NCBI GenBank assembly: GCA_023450935.1
Contig: JAEXGH010000012.1
Coordinates: 36,542-100,541 of the forward strand
DNA length: 64,000 nt
Direction: 5' to 3'
DNA from: Verrucomicrobiota bacterium
GTDB lineage: Bacteria; Verrucomicrobiota; Verrucomicrobiia; Opitutales; Intestinicryptomonadaceae
Made by a program: the position numbers and the translations under genes. The notes below the pieces were generated by a model. That model made no database searches, was not told the DNA's origin, and saw only the letters and a list, made by a program, of their open reading frames with translations. Each line of letters opens with the position of its first letter. Position 1 is the stretch's first letter. Below are positions 15,806 to 25,346 of the stretch, piece after piece.

Positions 15806-17302
15806 CTATTTTCCCTGATTATATGCCGGCAGCGACTGCAACAAAACGTCCGCGCCCTTTGTTATGAATTTCGGATAAACGCCCGCGAAAACGAGCCCCG
15901 CCAACAACACTATGCAGGCGGCCCTCTCCAGCTTGGAAATGTCGGGTATGGAGGCGAAGCCCTCCCTGAGTTCGTCGGAAGGTTCGCCCATAAACACGCG
16001 GGCGAAAGCCCTGAGCGAGTATATCGCCGAAATTATGATCCCCGTAGCCGCCAACGCGCAAATTGCGGCTGAGAAATTCCACAGCGAAGCGAGAATTGTA
16101 AGTTCGCCCCAGAAATTGGCGAAAAGCGGCAGCCCCAAACTCGCCAGCGTCGCCGCGAGGAAGAACCCCGCAAACACGGGAATCTGCTTGTAAAGCCCGC
16201 CCATTTTGAACATATCCCACTGGTTTGTCCTGTTCATCACGGAATTTGAAAGCATAAGCAGCATTGCCGCGCTCAACCCATGCCCGAACATAAGAAGCAC
16301 GACACCGCCCGCGCCGAGAACGCTCATGGAGGCTATCCCCAAGAAGCACAAGCCCATGTGCGCAACGCTCGAATACGAAACCATCAATTTCAAGTCGCAC
16401 TGCGCCATTGTTATGAAACCTATGTATATTACGTTGAACAGCGCGAGAACCGCAATGGTCTTACTCCACGCCGCACAACCGAGCGGGAGAACTGGGACAA
16501 CTATCTGCAACAGCATAAACAAACCGAACTTTTTGAGAACGCCCGCATGAAGCATTGCAAACGCCGTAGGCGCGCATGCGTATGTGCGCGGCGCCCAAGA
16601 ATAGAACGGGAACAGCGAAACAAGCGTTCCGAATCCGAGCAACAGAAGCCCGAACACAGTGCTTTGCGACTGTGCGGCAATAGGCCTGTTCGCCAAAGCC
16701 GAAGAAATTTCGGGGAGCGAAAAATCCGCCGCGCCCGCGGTGTTGAGAATTGCTATTATGCCGATAAGCGAAACAAGCGCGCCGAGCGTCAAATATATCG
16801 CCATCTGCATTGCCGCCATTCGCTTGCCCGCCGAGCCCCACAATACCATTGCAACGAACGTCGGCACGAGGGCGAACTCGTGGAACATATAAAGCCACAG
16901 AACATTGCCCGCAGTAAACGCTCCCATCAGTCCGCCCTGCATGACAAGCAGCAGGATATAATACAAACGCGCGTTTTCGATTTGCAGCGTGCGCGAATAC
17001 AACACTGCCGCAAATCCGACAAGCACCGCCAGCGCGAGCATCGGCATCGAAATTGCGCTGAGGGCGACTTCCGGCAAAATCCAGAACGAATTAGAGTAAA
17101 GGAAACCCGCCACGCCGTTGCAATCGCTCCAAAATTGGAAGCACACCGCCAAGCCGCAAACGAGCGAAACGCCCGTCGAAGCCGCCGCCGCGCCCCACGC
17201 GACTTTCGCACCGACGAATTTCCACAGCAACAACATTGCAACCGCCGCCGCAAACGGCACATACACCGCGGTTGTCAACAAAATTTCGGGAAGATTGTCC
17301 AT
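15806..17302 (-). CDS. nuoM: NADH-quinone oxidoreductase subunit M
   Basis: 498 aa polytopic membrane subunit with antiporter fold. LYMFHEFALVPTFVAMVLWG carries the conserved pump glutamate, and YSSVAHMGLCFLGI and FPFYSWAPRTYACAPTAFA are typical NuoM motifs. Nine bases separate it from nuoL and one from nuoN. Confidence 0.95.
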   Translation of the reverse strand: MDNLPEILLTTAVYVPFAAAVAMLLLWKFVGAKVAWGAAAASTGVSLVCGLAVCFQFWSDCNGVAGFLYSNSFWILPEVALSAISMPMLALAVLVGFAAVLYSRTLQIENARLYYILLLVMQGGLMGAFTAGNVLWLYMFHEFALVPTFVAMVLWGSAGKRMAAMQMAIYLTLGALVSLIGIIAILNTAGAADFSLPEISSALANRPIAAQSQSTVFGLLLLGFGTLVSLFPFYSWAPRTYACAPTAFAMLHAGVLKKFGLFMLLQIVVPVLPLGCAAWSKTIAVLALFNVIYIGFITMAQCDLKLMVSYSSVAHMGLCFLGIASMSVLGAGGVVLLMFGHGLSAAMLLMLSNSVMNRTNQWDMFKMGGLYKQIPVFAGFFLAATLASLGLPLFANFWGELTILASLWNFSAAICALAATGIIISAIYSLRAFARVFMGEPSDELREGFASIPDISKLERAACIVLLAGLVFAGVYPKFITKGADVLLQSLPAYNQGK

Positions 17303-17311
17303 AACTAACTC

Positions 17312-19225
17312 CTACGCAAAAAACATCAAAATGAAAACGAAAACGACTCCCGCGGCGAACCACTTCGCCTGCGAGTTCGCCGAACAGTCGTGAAGCCGCT
17401 TGAAGCCCTGCCCGACAACCGCGCAAACAATCCCCGAACCGCGCACGCAGAACAGCTCCACGAAGAACAAGTCGAAGAACGTCGCCATTAAAATCGCGAT
17501 TCTTTGTTGGACCTTTGCCACATACCAGTTGTAGATGTCGTCGAACCAGCCGTGTTTGTTCATTGCCCGATACAGCGGATTGGCGTATTTTTCCACGACA
17601 TCATAGCCCTTGCAACGCCCGTAGAGGACGAACGAAACAACTATGCCCACCGCGGTCAGCGCAAGCGCGAGGTGCTCAAACGCGCCTACCGAAGCCGTCT
17701 GATGAAGCCATTCGTTGTGCTTTTGCATGAAATCGCAAACGAACGTCGTTGCGCTTGTGGGGATAAGGAAGTTCATCTTGCCGTCGAGCCACAATCCGTT
17801 TTGGCAGACAAAGCTCCAGCCGCCCGCCAGACAGAACACCGCGAGAACCGCAAGCGGAACGGTCATAAACAGGCCACTTTCGCGGGCGCGTTCCGCCTTC
17901 TCCGAATTGGGGTTGCCGAAGAAAACGTTGAAGAAAAGCCTGCCCATATACACGGGCGTCAGAAACGCCGCCGCCACAAGCACCCACAAAACGACTTGGT
18001 AGAATACGCCGCCGCCCTCCTGCACGCGCGCAAACGCGGTTGTAAGAATCGACTCCTTGCTGTAGTAGCCCGCAAAGAACGGAATCGCCACAATCGAGAG
18101 CGTCGCGAACATCGCCACAACCGCCGTTACGGGCATTCTTTTGAAAAGTCCGCCCATCTTGAAAATGTCCTGCTCGTGGTGGCACGCGTGGATTATCGAG
18201 CCCGCAACCAAGAACAGCGTGGCCTTGAAAAACGCGTGGGTTGTCAGGTGGAACATCGCCAAACCGCAGCCCAACCCGATACCTGCGCCCATCAACCCGA
18301 GGTGCGCAAGCGTGGAATACGCGAGAATCTTTTTGATGTCGTTTTGCCCCAAAGCCCAAATGCCCGCGCACAACGCCATTGCCGAGCAAAGCGCGAGAAC
18401 AAGGCTTAGCACGTCGCCCGAAAGGAAATTTATCGAAGCCAGACGAACCATCATAAACACGCCCGCGGCAACCATCGTTGCTGCGTGTATCAAAGCCGAA
18501 ACCGGAGTCGGCCCCGCCATCGCGTCGCCGAGCCAGACTTGAAGGGGAAACTGCGCGCTTTTTCCCAAGAAGCCGCACATAATCAGCATTCCCATAAGCG
18601 TGGAAACCTTTTCGGGCGAGACTCTGAGGATTGCCGCAAGCTCGTTGAAGTCGGTCGTGCCGAAAGTTGACCAGCAGAAAATTATGCCCAAGAGAAAACC
18701 GAAATCGCCGACGCGGTTTACTATGAACGCCTTTTTAGACGCCTCGCGCGCCGCGGGAGTGTCGGCGTAGTGCGCAATCAGAGCGTATGAACTGAAGCCC
18801 ACAAGCTCCCAGAACACGAACATCATAAACAGGTTCGACGCCAGAACAATCCCCGTCATCGAGAACATAAAGAAACTCATTCCCGCGAAGAAACGTCCGC
18901 GCGAATTGTCGTCGTCCATATACCCGACGCTGAAAATGTGGATTAGCAACCCCACGAAACAGACCACGAAGAGCATGTTCGCCGAAATCGGATCGAGCAA
19001 AACGCCCAGATTCAACGAGAACGCGCCGAGCCTGAACAGCTCGAACGAGCTTTTGAATATCGAGCCCGCACCGCAATCAAGCAGCTTGTCGAACGCCAAA
19101 AACGCGCATACCGCCGCCGAAGCCACGGAAATTGCCGCCCCCGCATTTCTCGATTTTCTGAACCCGAGCACGATGACCGCCGCGCTCAGAAGCGGCAGAA
19201 ATAAAATCGTATTCAATGACTGCAT
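17312..19225 (-). CDS. nuoL: NADH-quinone oxidoreductase subunit L
   Basis: 637 aa, the largest antiporter-like subunit of complex I. Clear motifs are FVFWELVGFSSYALIAHY (pump Glu), VNRVGDFGFLLGI and AQFPLQVWLGDAMAGPTPVS. The C-terminal part provides the long lateral helix along the membrane arm. Four bases separate it from nuoK. Confidence 0.95.
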   Translation of the reverse strand: MQSLNTILFLPLLSAAVIVLGFRKSRNAGAAISVASAAVCAFLAFDKLLDCGAGSIFKSSFELFRLGAFSLNLGVLLDPISANMLFVVCFVGLLIHIFSVGYMDDDNSRGRFFAGMSFFMFSMTGIVLASNLFMMFVFWELVGFSSYALIAHYADTPAAREASKKAFIVNRVGDFGFLLGIIFCWSTFGTTDFNELAAILRVSPEKVSTLMGMLIMCGFLGKSAQFPLQVWLGDAMAGPTPVSALIHAATMVAAGVFMMVRLASINFLSGDVLSLVLALCSAMALCAGIWALGQNDIKKILAYSTLAHLGLMGAGIGLGCGLAMFHLTTHAFFKATLFLVAGSIIHACHHEQDIFKMGGLFKRMPVTAVVAMFATLSIVAIPFFAGYYSKESILTTAFARVQEGGGVFYQVVLWVLVAAAFLTPVYMGRLFFNVFFGNPNSEKAERARESGLFMTVPLAVLAVFCLAGGWSFVCQNGLWLDGKMNFLIPTSATTFVCDFMQKHNEWLHQTASVGAFEHLALALTAVGIVVSFVLYGRCKGYDVVEKYANPLYRAMNKHGWFDDIYNWYVAKVQQRIAILMATFFDLFFVELFCVRGSGIVCAVVGQGFKRLHDCSANSQAKWFAAGVVFVFILMFFA

Positions 19226-19229
19226 AAAA

Positions 19230-19535
19230 CTAATCTCCCAATCCGCTTATCTCTTTTGTGGAAACCGTATTGCCCTCCCTGAACAACTGGACGGCTATGG
19301 CCAATCCCACGGCGACCTCCGCCGCGGCAATCGCCATGATAAAAAGCACGAACACCGAGCCGGAAATGTCGTTTGTTGCCGACGCGAACGCCGAAAACAC
19401 GAGCATTGAAGCCACCAACATCATTTCAACCCCCATGAAGATTGTAATGACGTTGCGCTTAAACATAACGCCCAAGAGCCCCGTTGCAAACAGCATAAAC
19501 GCCGGCGTTAAAAATTCAGACAAATAACCTTGCAT
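19230..19535 (-). CDS. nuoK: NADH-quinone oxidoreductase subunit K
   Basis: 101 aa with three hydrophobic helices, the normal size. The conserved glutamate of the channel is in FMGVEMMLVAS and a second in AAAEVAVGLAI. Located between nuoJ and nuoL as in most nuo operons. Confidence 0.95.
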   Translation of the reverse strand: MQGYLSEFLTPAFMLFATGLLGVMFKRNVITIFMGVEMMLVASMLVFSAFASATNDISGSVFVLFIMAIAAAEVAVGLAIAVQLFREGNTVSTKEISGLGD

Positions 19536-19545
19536 AAAACACTCC

Positions 19546-20064
19546 TTACAGCATATCCGATTTCGCCTTGCGCTTGGCGTCGGGCTTCGCGATTACTATC
19601 ACGCCGACCATCGCCGCCAGCAGCAGCACTCCCGCAATTTGCAGCTCAAGCATGAATTTTTCCAACAGGCACACTCCGTAGCTTTGCGCCTTCGCCAATG
19701 CCGAGGCTTCTGCGACGGGAGCGTTTTTGACGCCTTCGAGCATATCTGGCGCATACACACCCACGAACGCGCACAAAACCGCCCACAGCACCACCAGCGA
19801 CACGCGCCTTGCAAGCGGGCGGCTTTCGGGCTTGTCGCCCACAAGCATCACCACGAACACAAACAGCACCATTACCGCGCCCGCGTAGACCGAAACCATA
19901 AGCAACGCCGCAAAATACGCGCCCATAAGCAGCATAAGCCCCGCCGCACCCAACATTGAAAGCAGCATCGACATTGCCGAATTCACAAAATCCTTCAGCG
20001 TTATCACGCCGAGCGCGCCGCCCACGCACATTGCGCAGAAAAGATAGTAGGCAAAAATTTCCAT
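19546..20064 (-). CDS. nuoJ: NADH-quinone oxidoreductase subunit J
   Basis: 172 aa, starting MEIFAYYLFCAMCVGGALGV; the start codon shares one base with the nuoI stop (TAATG), so a longer frame is not needed. Five hydrophobic helices; the conserved VSVYAGAVMVLFVFVVML contains the pi-bulge helix region of the family. Confidence 0.95.
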   Translation of the reverse strand: MEIFAYYLFCAMCVGGALGVITLKDFVNSAMSMLLSMLGAAGLMLLMGAYFAALLMVSVYAGAVMVLFVFVVMLVGDKPESRPLARRVSLVVLWAVLCAFVGVYAPDMLEGVKNAPVAEASALAKAQSYGVCLLEKFMLELQIAGVLLLAAMVGVIVIAKPDAKRKAKSDML

Positions 20065-20594
20065 TATTTTCCCTTTTTTGAATTTTCCAAAACCCTGCGC
20101 CACTTCATGACTTTATCGGGCACAACGCCGCCCTCGCTATAGAGGCGTTCTCTGTCGCGAACCATTGCCGCGCGCGAATAGCCGTTTATCGAGAAGATGT
20201 CGCTCATGACAATGGCCTGTTCGGGGCAGGCTTCCTGACACATTCCGCAGTAAATGCAGCGCGTCATGTCGATTTCGAATTCCGACGGGCCCTTTTCTAT
20301 GAACGCATATTCGCTTTCGGGGTCGATTGCCGACGGATAGACTTTAATTGCCTTCGACGGGCAGACGAACTCGCACAATTGGCAGGACACACACTTGCTT
20401 CTGCCGTCGGAATCCCTAATCAGAACGGGCGCGCCCCTGTAATCCTTGGGGAGAATCGGTCTTTGGTCGGGATACTCCAGCGTGATTTTAGGCGCGAAAA
20501 AGTTTTTAATTGTTATATACAGGCCCGAAATTATTTGGGGCAGATATGTGCGCTCCCAAAAACCGAGTCTTTTTCTTTCTACAATCAGAGCCAT
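20064..20594 (-). CDS. nuoI: NADH-quinone oxidoreductase subunit I (two [4Fe-4S] clusters)
   Basis: 176 aa peripheral-arm subunit carrying clusters N6a and N6b: CVSCQLCEFVCPSKAI and CIYCGMCQEACPEQAI. An N-terminal amphipathic stretch (ISGLYITIKNFF) precedes them. Four bases after nuoH; overlaps nuoJ by one base. Confidence 0.95.
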   Translation of the reverse strand: MALIVERKRLGFWERTYLPQIISGLYITIKNFFAPKITLEYPDQRPILPKDYRGAPVLIRDSDGRSKCVSCQLCEFVCPSKAIKVYPSAIDPESEYAFIEKGPSEFEIDMTRCIYCGMCQEACPEQAIVMSDIFSINGYSRAAMVRDRERLYSEGGVVPDKVMKWRRVLENSKKGK

Positions 20595-20598
20595 AGTG

Positions 20599-21732
20599 TT
20601 ATGCTATTGAAGTGTAAATTAAATATCCCACGAAGTTCGCCAGCGCAAGCGGCACAAGAACCTTCCAGCCCAAGTTCATAACTTGGTCGTTCCTGAAACG
20701 CGGAAGCGTCCAGCGAATCCATATGAAGAAGAAAATCATCATCGCTATTTTCGCGAGAAACGTAAGCACCGCCAGCACCGACGCAAGCGCGCCCCAGCTT
20801 GAAGGCCAATCGCACCACGGAAGCGGATTCCAGCCTCCCAAGAACAGAGCGATAAACAGCGAAGAGCCCACCACAATGTGTCCGTATTCGCCCACGAAGA
20901 ACAGCCCGAATTTGAAGCTGCCGTATTCGGTATGGAAACCGCTAACCAAGTCGGTTTCGCTTTCCGCCATATCGAAGGGGAGTCGGTTTGTTTCGGCAAA
21001 GAGGGCAATCAAAAACAGCAACGCCGAAAGCGGCTGGGTAAGGCAGAACCACGCGTTCGAGGTCTGGAAGTTCGCCAGCTCGAAGATGTTCAGCGGCGAC
21101 TGCACCCCGCCGAAAGCTGCCATCAAAACTACGGGCAGAACCGAAAGCGACATTGCAAGCTCGTAGCTTACAACCTGCGCCGCCGCGCGCATACCGCCCA
21201 AATATGGGAATTTACTGTTCGAAGACCAGCCCGCCATCATCGCGCCGAAGACGCCCAGAGAACCCACCGCCAACGCGAAGAGCAAACTGATGTCGAAGTT
21301 GGCGACGGCAACGGGCAACGCCTTTTCGCCCGCCCAGTAGACGCCGAACGGAATCACACTTGCCGAAACGAGAATCGGCGCAAGCGACATCGCCGGAGCA
21401 ATCATATACCAGAATTTGTTGACGTGCTTTGGCAGCGGGTCTTCCTTCAGAAGGAATTTCAGACCGTCGGCTGCAAGCTGCATCAGGCCGTTTTTCTTGA
21501 GCAGGTTTCCCACGAACGGGATTGCGTCGATATACGGAATGGCTGTTCTGTTCGGCCCCCAGCGTCCCTGAATGTAGGCGCAAACTTTGCGTTCCGCCAC
21601 GACGCTCAGCCCCGCGAAAGTCATCACGACAATCACGCACACGAGCGCGAACAACACCGTCAACGCGACGCTCCAAAAGAGGTCGCCGCCCTTTGCGGAA
21701 GCGTCGGCAATTATAAGACTAAGCATTTGCAT
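20599..21732 (-). CDS. nuoH: NADH-quinone oxidoreductase subunit H
   Basis: 377 aa, eight or nine membrane helices. It lines the quinone cavity together with NuoB and NuoD. ERKVCAYIQGRWGPNRT and FAETNRLPFDMAESETDL are the hallmark motifs. The start overlaps the end of nuoG by 14 bases. Confidence 0.95.
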   Translation of the reverse strand: MQMLSLIIADASAKGGDLFWSVALTVLFALVCVIVVMTFAGLSVVAERKVCAYIQGRWGPNRTAIPYIDAIPFVGNLLKKNGLMQLAADGLKFLLKEDPLPKHVNKFWYMIAPAMSLAPILVSASVIPFGVYWAGEKALPVAVANFDISLLFALAVGSLGVFGAMMAGWSSNSKFPYLGGMRAAAQVVSYELAMSLSVLPVVLMAAFGGVQSPLNIFELANFQTSNAWFCLTQPLSALLFLIALFAETNRLPFDMAESETDLVSGFHTEYGSFKFGLFFVGEYGHIVVGSSLFIALFLGGWNPLPWCDWPSSWGALASVLAVLTFLAKIAMMIFFFIWIRWTLPRFRNDQVMNLGWKVLVPLALANFVGYLIYTSIA

Positions 21733-23407
21733 CTCCTGTTTCTGCGTGTTGGTTTTTCTTGAAAAGCATTGCGTCGGTTTCGGGGAAATCGACTGCGGCG
21801 AAGGGGGAACCGTCCAGAACTACGCCCGCAGCCCCAACGTTTCGGCAACCCGAAAGAATGCCGATTCTGTCGGCAATCACGCCGCGGAGAACGTCGATTG
21901 AGGGAATGTCGAACGTGTCGGAGCTGATTTGCTTAAGCAGCGTTGCGATAAGCTCAATATCGCCCACCGCGCCTTCGGGCGCATCAACGGCCTTCATGAA
22001 TTTCTGGAGGCGGAACTGGCGGTTGACCCACATGCCCTCTTTTTCGAATTCCGTTTTAAGCGGAATGCAGATTTTGGCGACTTTCGCCGTTTCGTTGTCG
22101 AGCGTGCCGCAGTAGACGACATTCACCGACTTGAGGTCTTTTTGGTCGAACCCTAATTTCGTCAAATCCTCGCCGAAGCAGAGGACTGTTTTGGTTTCGC
22201 CCGATCGGACTTTTTCGAGCAATTCCCCGAGGGCGGCTGCGGGATATTTGTCAACCAAGCCCGTTATGAACGCACCGCGCATATTTGGCGTTTCGTCGGC
22301 GGATACAAGTTTGCCGTCGTCGGCGCGCAGGTGGCTTGCAATGTGGGGTTTTACGCCCGCCGCCCTTGCGAGCTCGCCCACGAGGAACATTTCCTCAACG
22401 CTCTGCCACGCGTTGGCGACTATCTCAACCGCACCCATTTTGATTATCTCGACCGCGCGCGAAACCGCGTATTGCGTCTGGCTCGGGGTGGAATCCACGC
22501 GCGCCGAGCAGAGGCGGTCGGTCTCGTATTTTTTGAAAGTGTATCTGCCCGAATCGCTCATAAACATATCGTTTACAAACGCGTTTTGGCGCGGCGTTAT
22601 GCGGTAGATTTTGCCCTCGCGCGACCACACGCGCGTGTTCACGCCCGCGCTGCTTTCGCCGCAGATACTGTTTGTAGTTTTCAAAAACCACGTTCTCATT
22701 TTGAAGCGGAACGCCGTTTCGGTAAGTGCGCCCACGGGGCAGCCGTCGGCTATGTTTATGAGGTAGTTGCTGTCGTTGTCGGCGTTGTCGTAGAAGCCGA
22801 TTTCGATTTTCGAGCCGCGCTTTGTAAAGCCCATTATGCTCTTGCCGATGAACTCCCTGCAGAAGCGGATACAGCGCGAACACTGAATGCAGCGTTCGGC
22901 GTCAACCATAATTTTACCCGCCAGCGGGCGTTTTTTGCGCTTTACGTTTTTGTCCTCAACGTATCTTGACTGTTCGCGTCCGTAGGCGTGCGTGTATTCC
23001 TGAAGTTTGCATTCGCCGGCTTTGTCGCAAATGGGGCAGTCGAGAGGGTGGTTGAGAAGGAGGAATTCAAGGACGCCCCTGCGGCAGTCGGCGACCATTT
23101 CGTTGTTTGTTATAACGTGCATTCCCTCCGAAACTTTAGTTCCGCAGGCGATGACCGGCTTGGGCATCCACGCTGTTTTCTGGACGCCGTTTTCGTCGAG
23201 AATCGGCGCGCCCGTTGCTCTGTCGCGCGCGGGCGTTCCCATTTGGACAAGGCACATTCTGCAGGAACCCGCCACTTTCAGGCTGGGGTGATAGCAGAAA
23301 AACGGAATTTCGACCCCCACGCTTTTGCAGGCCTCCAAAATGTTCAGCCCAGCCGCCACTTGGTAATCGACGCCGTTTATGTTTACGTTTACTTTTTGCG
23401 TTTCCAT
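21719..23407 (-). CDS. nuoG: NADH-quinone oxidoreductase subunit G, short form
   Basis: 562 aa against roughly 700-900 in many bacteria. The N-terminal iron-sulfur part is complete: [2Fe-2S] ligands in CYHPSLKVAGSCRMC and IACG; the His-Cys3 site HPLDCPICDKAGEC; and [4Fe-4S] CIQCSRCIRFC with the distal Cys in DGCPVGAL. The C-terminal molybdopterin-oxidoreductase-like part is much reduced, which I take as a lineage trait because the gene overlaps nuoH and has no visible frameshift. Confidence 0.93.
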   Translation of the reverse strand: METQKVNVNINGVDYQVAAGLNILEACKSVGVEIPFFCYHPSLKVAGSCRMCLVQMGTPARDRATGAPILDENGVQKTAWMPKPVIACGTKVSEGMHVITNNEMVADCRRGVLEFLLLNHPLDCPICDKAGECKLQEYTHAYGREQSRYVEDKNVKRKKRPLAGKIMVDAERCIQCSRCIRFCREFIGKSIMGFTKRGSKIEIGFYDNADNDSNYLINIADGCPVGALTETAFRFKMRTWFLKTTNSICGESSAGVNTRVWSREGKIYRITPRQNAFVNDMFMSDSGRYTFKKYETDRLCSARVDSTPSQTQYAVSRAVEIIKMGAVEIVANAWQSVEEMFLVGELARAAGVKPHIASHLRADDGKLVSADETPNMRGAFITGLVDKYPAAALGELLEKVRSGETKTVLCFGEDLTKLGFDQKDLKSVNVVYCGTLDNETAKVAKICIPLKTEFEKEGMWVNRQFRLQKFMKAVDAPEGAVGDIELIATLLKQISSDTFDIPSIDVLRGVIADRIGILSGCRNVGAAGVVLDGSPFAAVDFPETDAMLFKKNQHAETGDANA

Positions 23408-23414
23408 ATCGCCG

Positions 23415-24776
23415 TTAAATCAGTCTATACGCGTTGTTGTCGGCGCGGGCTTCGCCCCCCTGGGAGAGTTGCGCCGATATTTTTTGCAGGTATTCCTCCC
23501 TGAACTTCGAAACATTGCTTTGAACCGGCCACGCCGAGCCTTCGCCCAAGGCGCAGATTGTTCTGCCGCAAATGTTGTCCGCCACGCTTTTGAGCAAATC
23601 GACGTCTTCAAGTCTGCCGCCGCCCGAACAAATTCTGCGGGTTATGCGCGACATCCACATTGTTCCCTCGCGGCAGGGCGTGCACTGCCCGCAGCTTTCG
23701 TGCGCGTAGAACGCGCTGAGGTTGGCGAGGGCTTCGGGCATATCGACGGTGTTGTCCATAACGATTATTCCGCACGAACCGATTGCCGTGCCGCACTGCT
23801 GGAAGGAAACGGCGTCGAGCGGAATGTCTTCGACCCTGCGTTCGAACGTCGTTCCGTCGGGGTTTTTAATTGTGAATTTTTCGTCCCATTTGAGGATTTT
23901 CATCGAAGAGCCTCCGGGGATTACCGCCTTGAAGCGTCTGCCCGCCAAAGGCCCGCCGCAAAGGTCGTAGAGAAGTTCGCCGAGCGTGCACGCGCCCGTT
24001 TCGATTTCGTAGCGTCCCGGTTTTTGGACCTGCCCGCTGACGCCCCAAATATGCGTTCCCGGATCGAGCGGAGAGCCGATTTTCGAGACCGCCTCGCCGC
24101 CCATTTTGAATACCTTGGGCACCCAGCAAAGCGTTTCGACATTGTTGACGACCGTCGGGCAGTCGTAAAGCCCCATGACGGCGGGGAAATACGGAGGCTT
24201 AATGCGCGGATACGCCCTGTCGCCCGCGAGAGAGGAAATCAGACCCGTTTCCTCGCCGCAGACATAGCAGCCCGCGCCGCGGCAAACGGTAATTTCGCAG
24301 CTATAGTCCGAACCGCAGACGTTTTTGCCGACAAACCCCTTGGCCTTCGCCTCTTCGATTGACTCAACGAGAATGCGGTATCCGTTGATATATTCGCCCC
24401 TGATGTATACGAACGCGTGCGCTGCGTTGATTGCGTATGCCGTGCACATGACGCCCTCAATAAGCGTGTGGGGGTCGTTGTAAATTATGAGGCGGTCTTT
24501 GCATGTGCCGGGTTCAGATTCGTCGGCATTGCAGACAAGGTAGACGGGCTTGCCGCTTTTGCGGTCGATAAACTTCCACTTCATGCCCGTGGGGAAGCCC
24601 GCGCCGCCGCGCCCCTTGATTTTCGACTTTTCCATTTCGGCGCAAAGCTCGGCCCTGTCGCGCTTGACTGTTTCGGCGAGTATACCGTAGCCGCCGTCCG
24701 ACATGTATTTTTCTATTGAGGCGTTCCAGCCCTCAACGTCGATATGTTTGTAAATTATTCTGTTTTCGGTAGCCAT
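23415..24776 (-). CDS. nuoF: NADH-quinone oxidoreductase subunit F (NADH/FMN-binding)
   Basis: 453 aa. GRGGAGFPTGMKW binds NADH, NADESEPGTCKDR binds FMN, and ESCGQCTPCREG plus the later ICALG supply the four Cys of cluster N3. It forms the entry module with NuoE and NuoG. Three bases after nuoE, seven before nuoG. Confidence 0.95.
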   Translation of the reverse strand: MATENRIIYKHIDVEGWNASIEKYMSDGGYGILAETVKRDRAELCAEMEKSKIKGRGGAGFPTGMKWKFIDRKSGKPVYLVCNADESEPGTCKDRLIIYNDPHTLIEGVMCTAYAINAAHAFVYIRGEYINGYRILVESIEEAKAKGFVGKNVCGSDYSCEITVCRGAGCYVCGEETGLISSLAGDRAYPRIKPPYFPAVMGLYDCPTVVNNVETLCWVPKVFKMGGEAVSKIGSPLDPGTHIWGVSGQVQKPGRYEIETGACTLGELLYDLCGGPLAGRRFKAVIPGGSSMKILKWDEKFTIKNPDGTTFERRVEDIPLDAVSFQQCGTAIGSCGIIVMDNTVDMPEALANLSAFYAHESCGQCTPCREGTMWMSRITRRICSGGGRLEDVDLLKSVADNICGRTICALGEGSAWPVQSNVSKFREEYLQKISAQLSQGGEARADNNAYRLI

Positions 24777-24779
24777 AAC

Positions 24780-25331
24780 CTAACCTTTGTATGCGGGCGA
24801 ATCGGCGTTGTCGCCCCCCTGCGGTTTGCCGAAAGCCGACTTGGGAGCGAGGCTTCCGTCGGCGTCGAGCGCGTTGATTTTTTCGACGAATTTTTCGACG
24901 TCCTCCCTGTGGACGCCCTCGAAGAGCTTGTCGTTTACCTGAACGTTGGCTGCCTTTGCGCAGTTGCCGAGACATTCGACAAACTCTATCGTGTAGATTC
25001 CCTTTGTTTCGCCCATCGGGCAGTCGAGTTTTTGGGCAAGTTCCCTGCCGAACTCAATCGAACCCGCAAGGGCGCACGAAAGCGTGCGGCAAACTTTTAT
25101 GTGGATTCTGCCGCGCGGCTTTTCCGAAAACATCGGATAGAACGTCAACATTCCGTAGACGTCGATTGGCTCTACTTCAAGCTGTCGGGCTACGAAGCGG
25201 ACGGCATCGTCGTCGAAATATCCGAATTTTTCCTGAATCAGGTGCATAATCATCATTGCCGCCGACTTTTTCTTCGGATACTGCGCGATGATTTCGGCGC
25301 ACTTGCTTTCTATTTCGGGTGTAATGTCCAT
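24780..25331 (-). CDS. nuoE: NADH-quinone oxidoreductase subunit E ([2Fe-2S])
   Basis: 183 aa thioredoxin-like subunit. Its [2Fe-2S] N1a ligands are in CRTLSC and CLGNC, spaced as in the family. The C-terminal tail after VEKFVEKINAL is charged and low in complexity. It sits between nuoD (15 bases) and nuoF (3 bases). Confidence 0.95.
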   Translation of the reverse strand: MDITPEIESKCAEIIAQYPKKKSAAMMIMHLIQEKFGYFDDDAVRFVARQLEVEPIDVYGMLTFYPMFSEKPRGRIHIKVCRTLSCALAGSIEFGRELAQKLDCPMGETKGIYTIEFVECLGNCAKAANVQVNDKLFEGVHREDVEKFVEKINALDADGSLAPKSAFGKPQGGDNADSPAYKG

Positions 25332-25346
25332 AAAAAAATCAAATCC

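Noticed and set aside
16280..17308. 342-codon open frame opposite nuoM
   Set aside because: Extremely Arg/His/Gln-rich translation, typical of a frame opposite a hydrophobic membrane protein.
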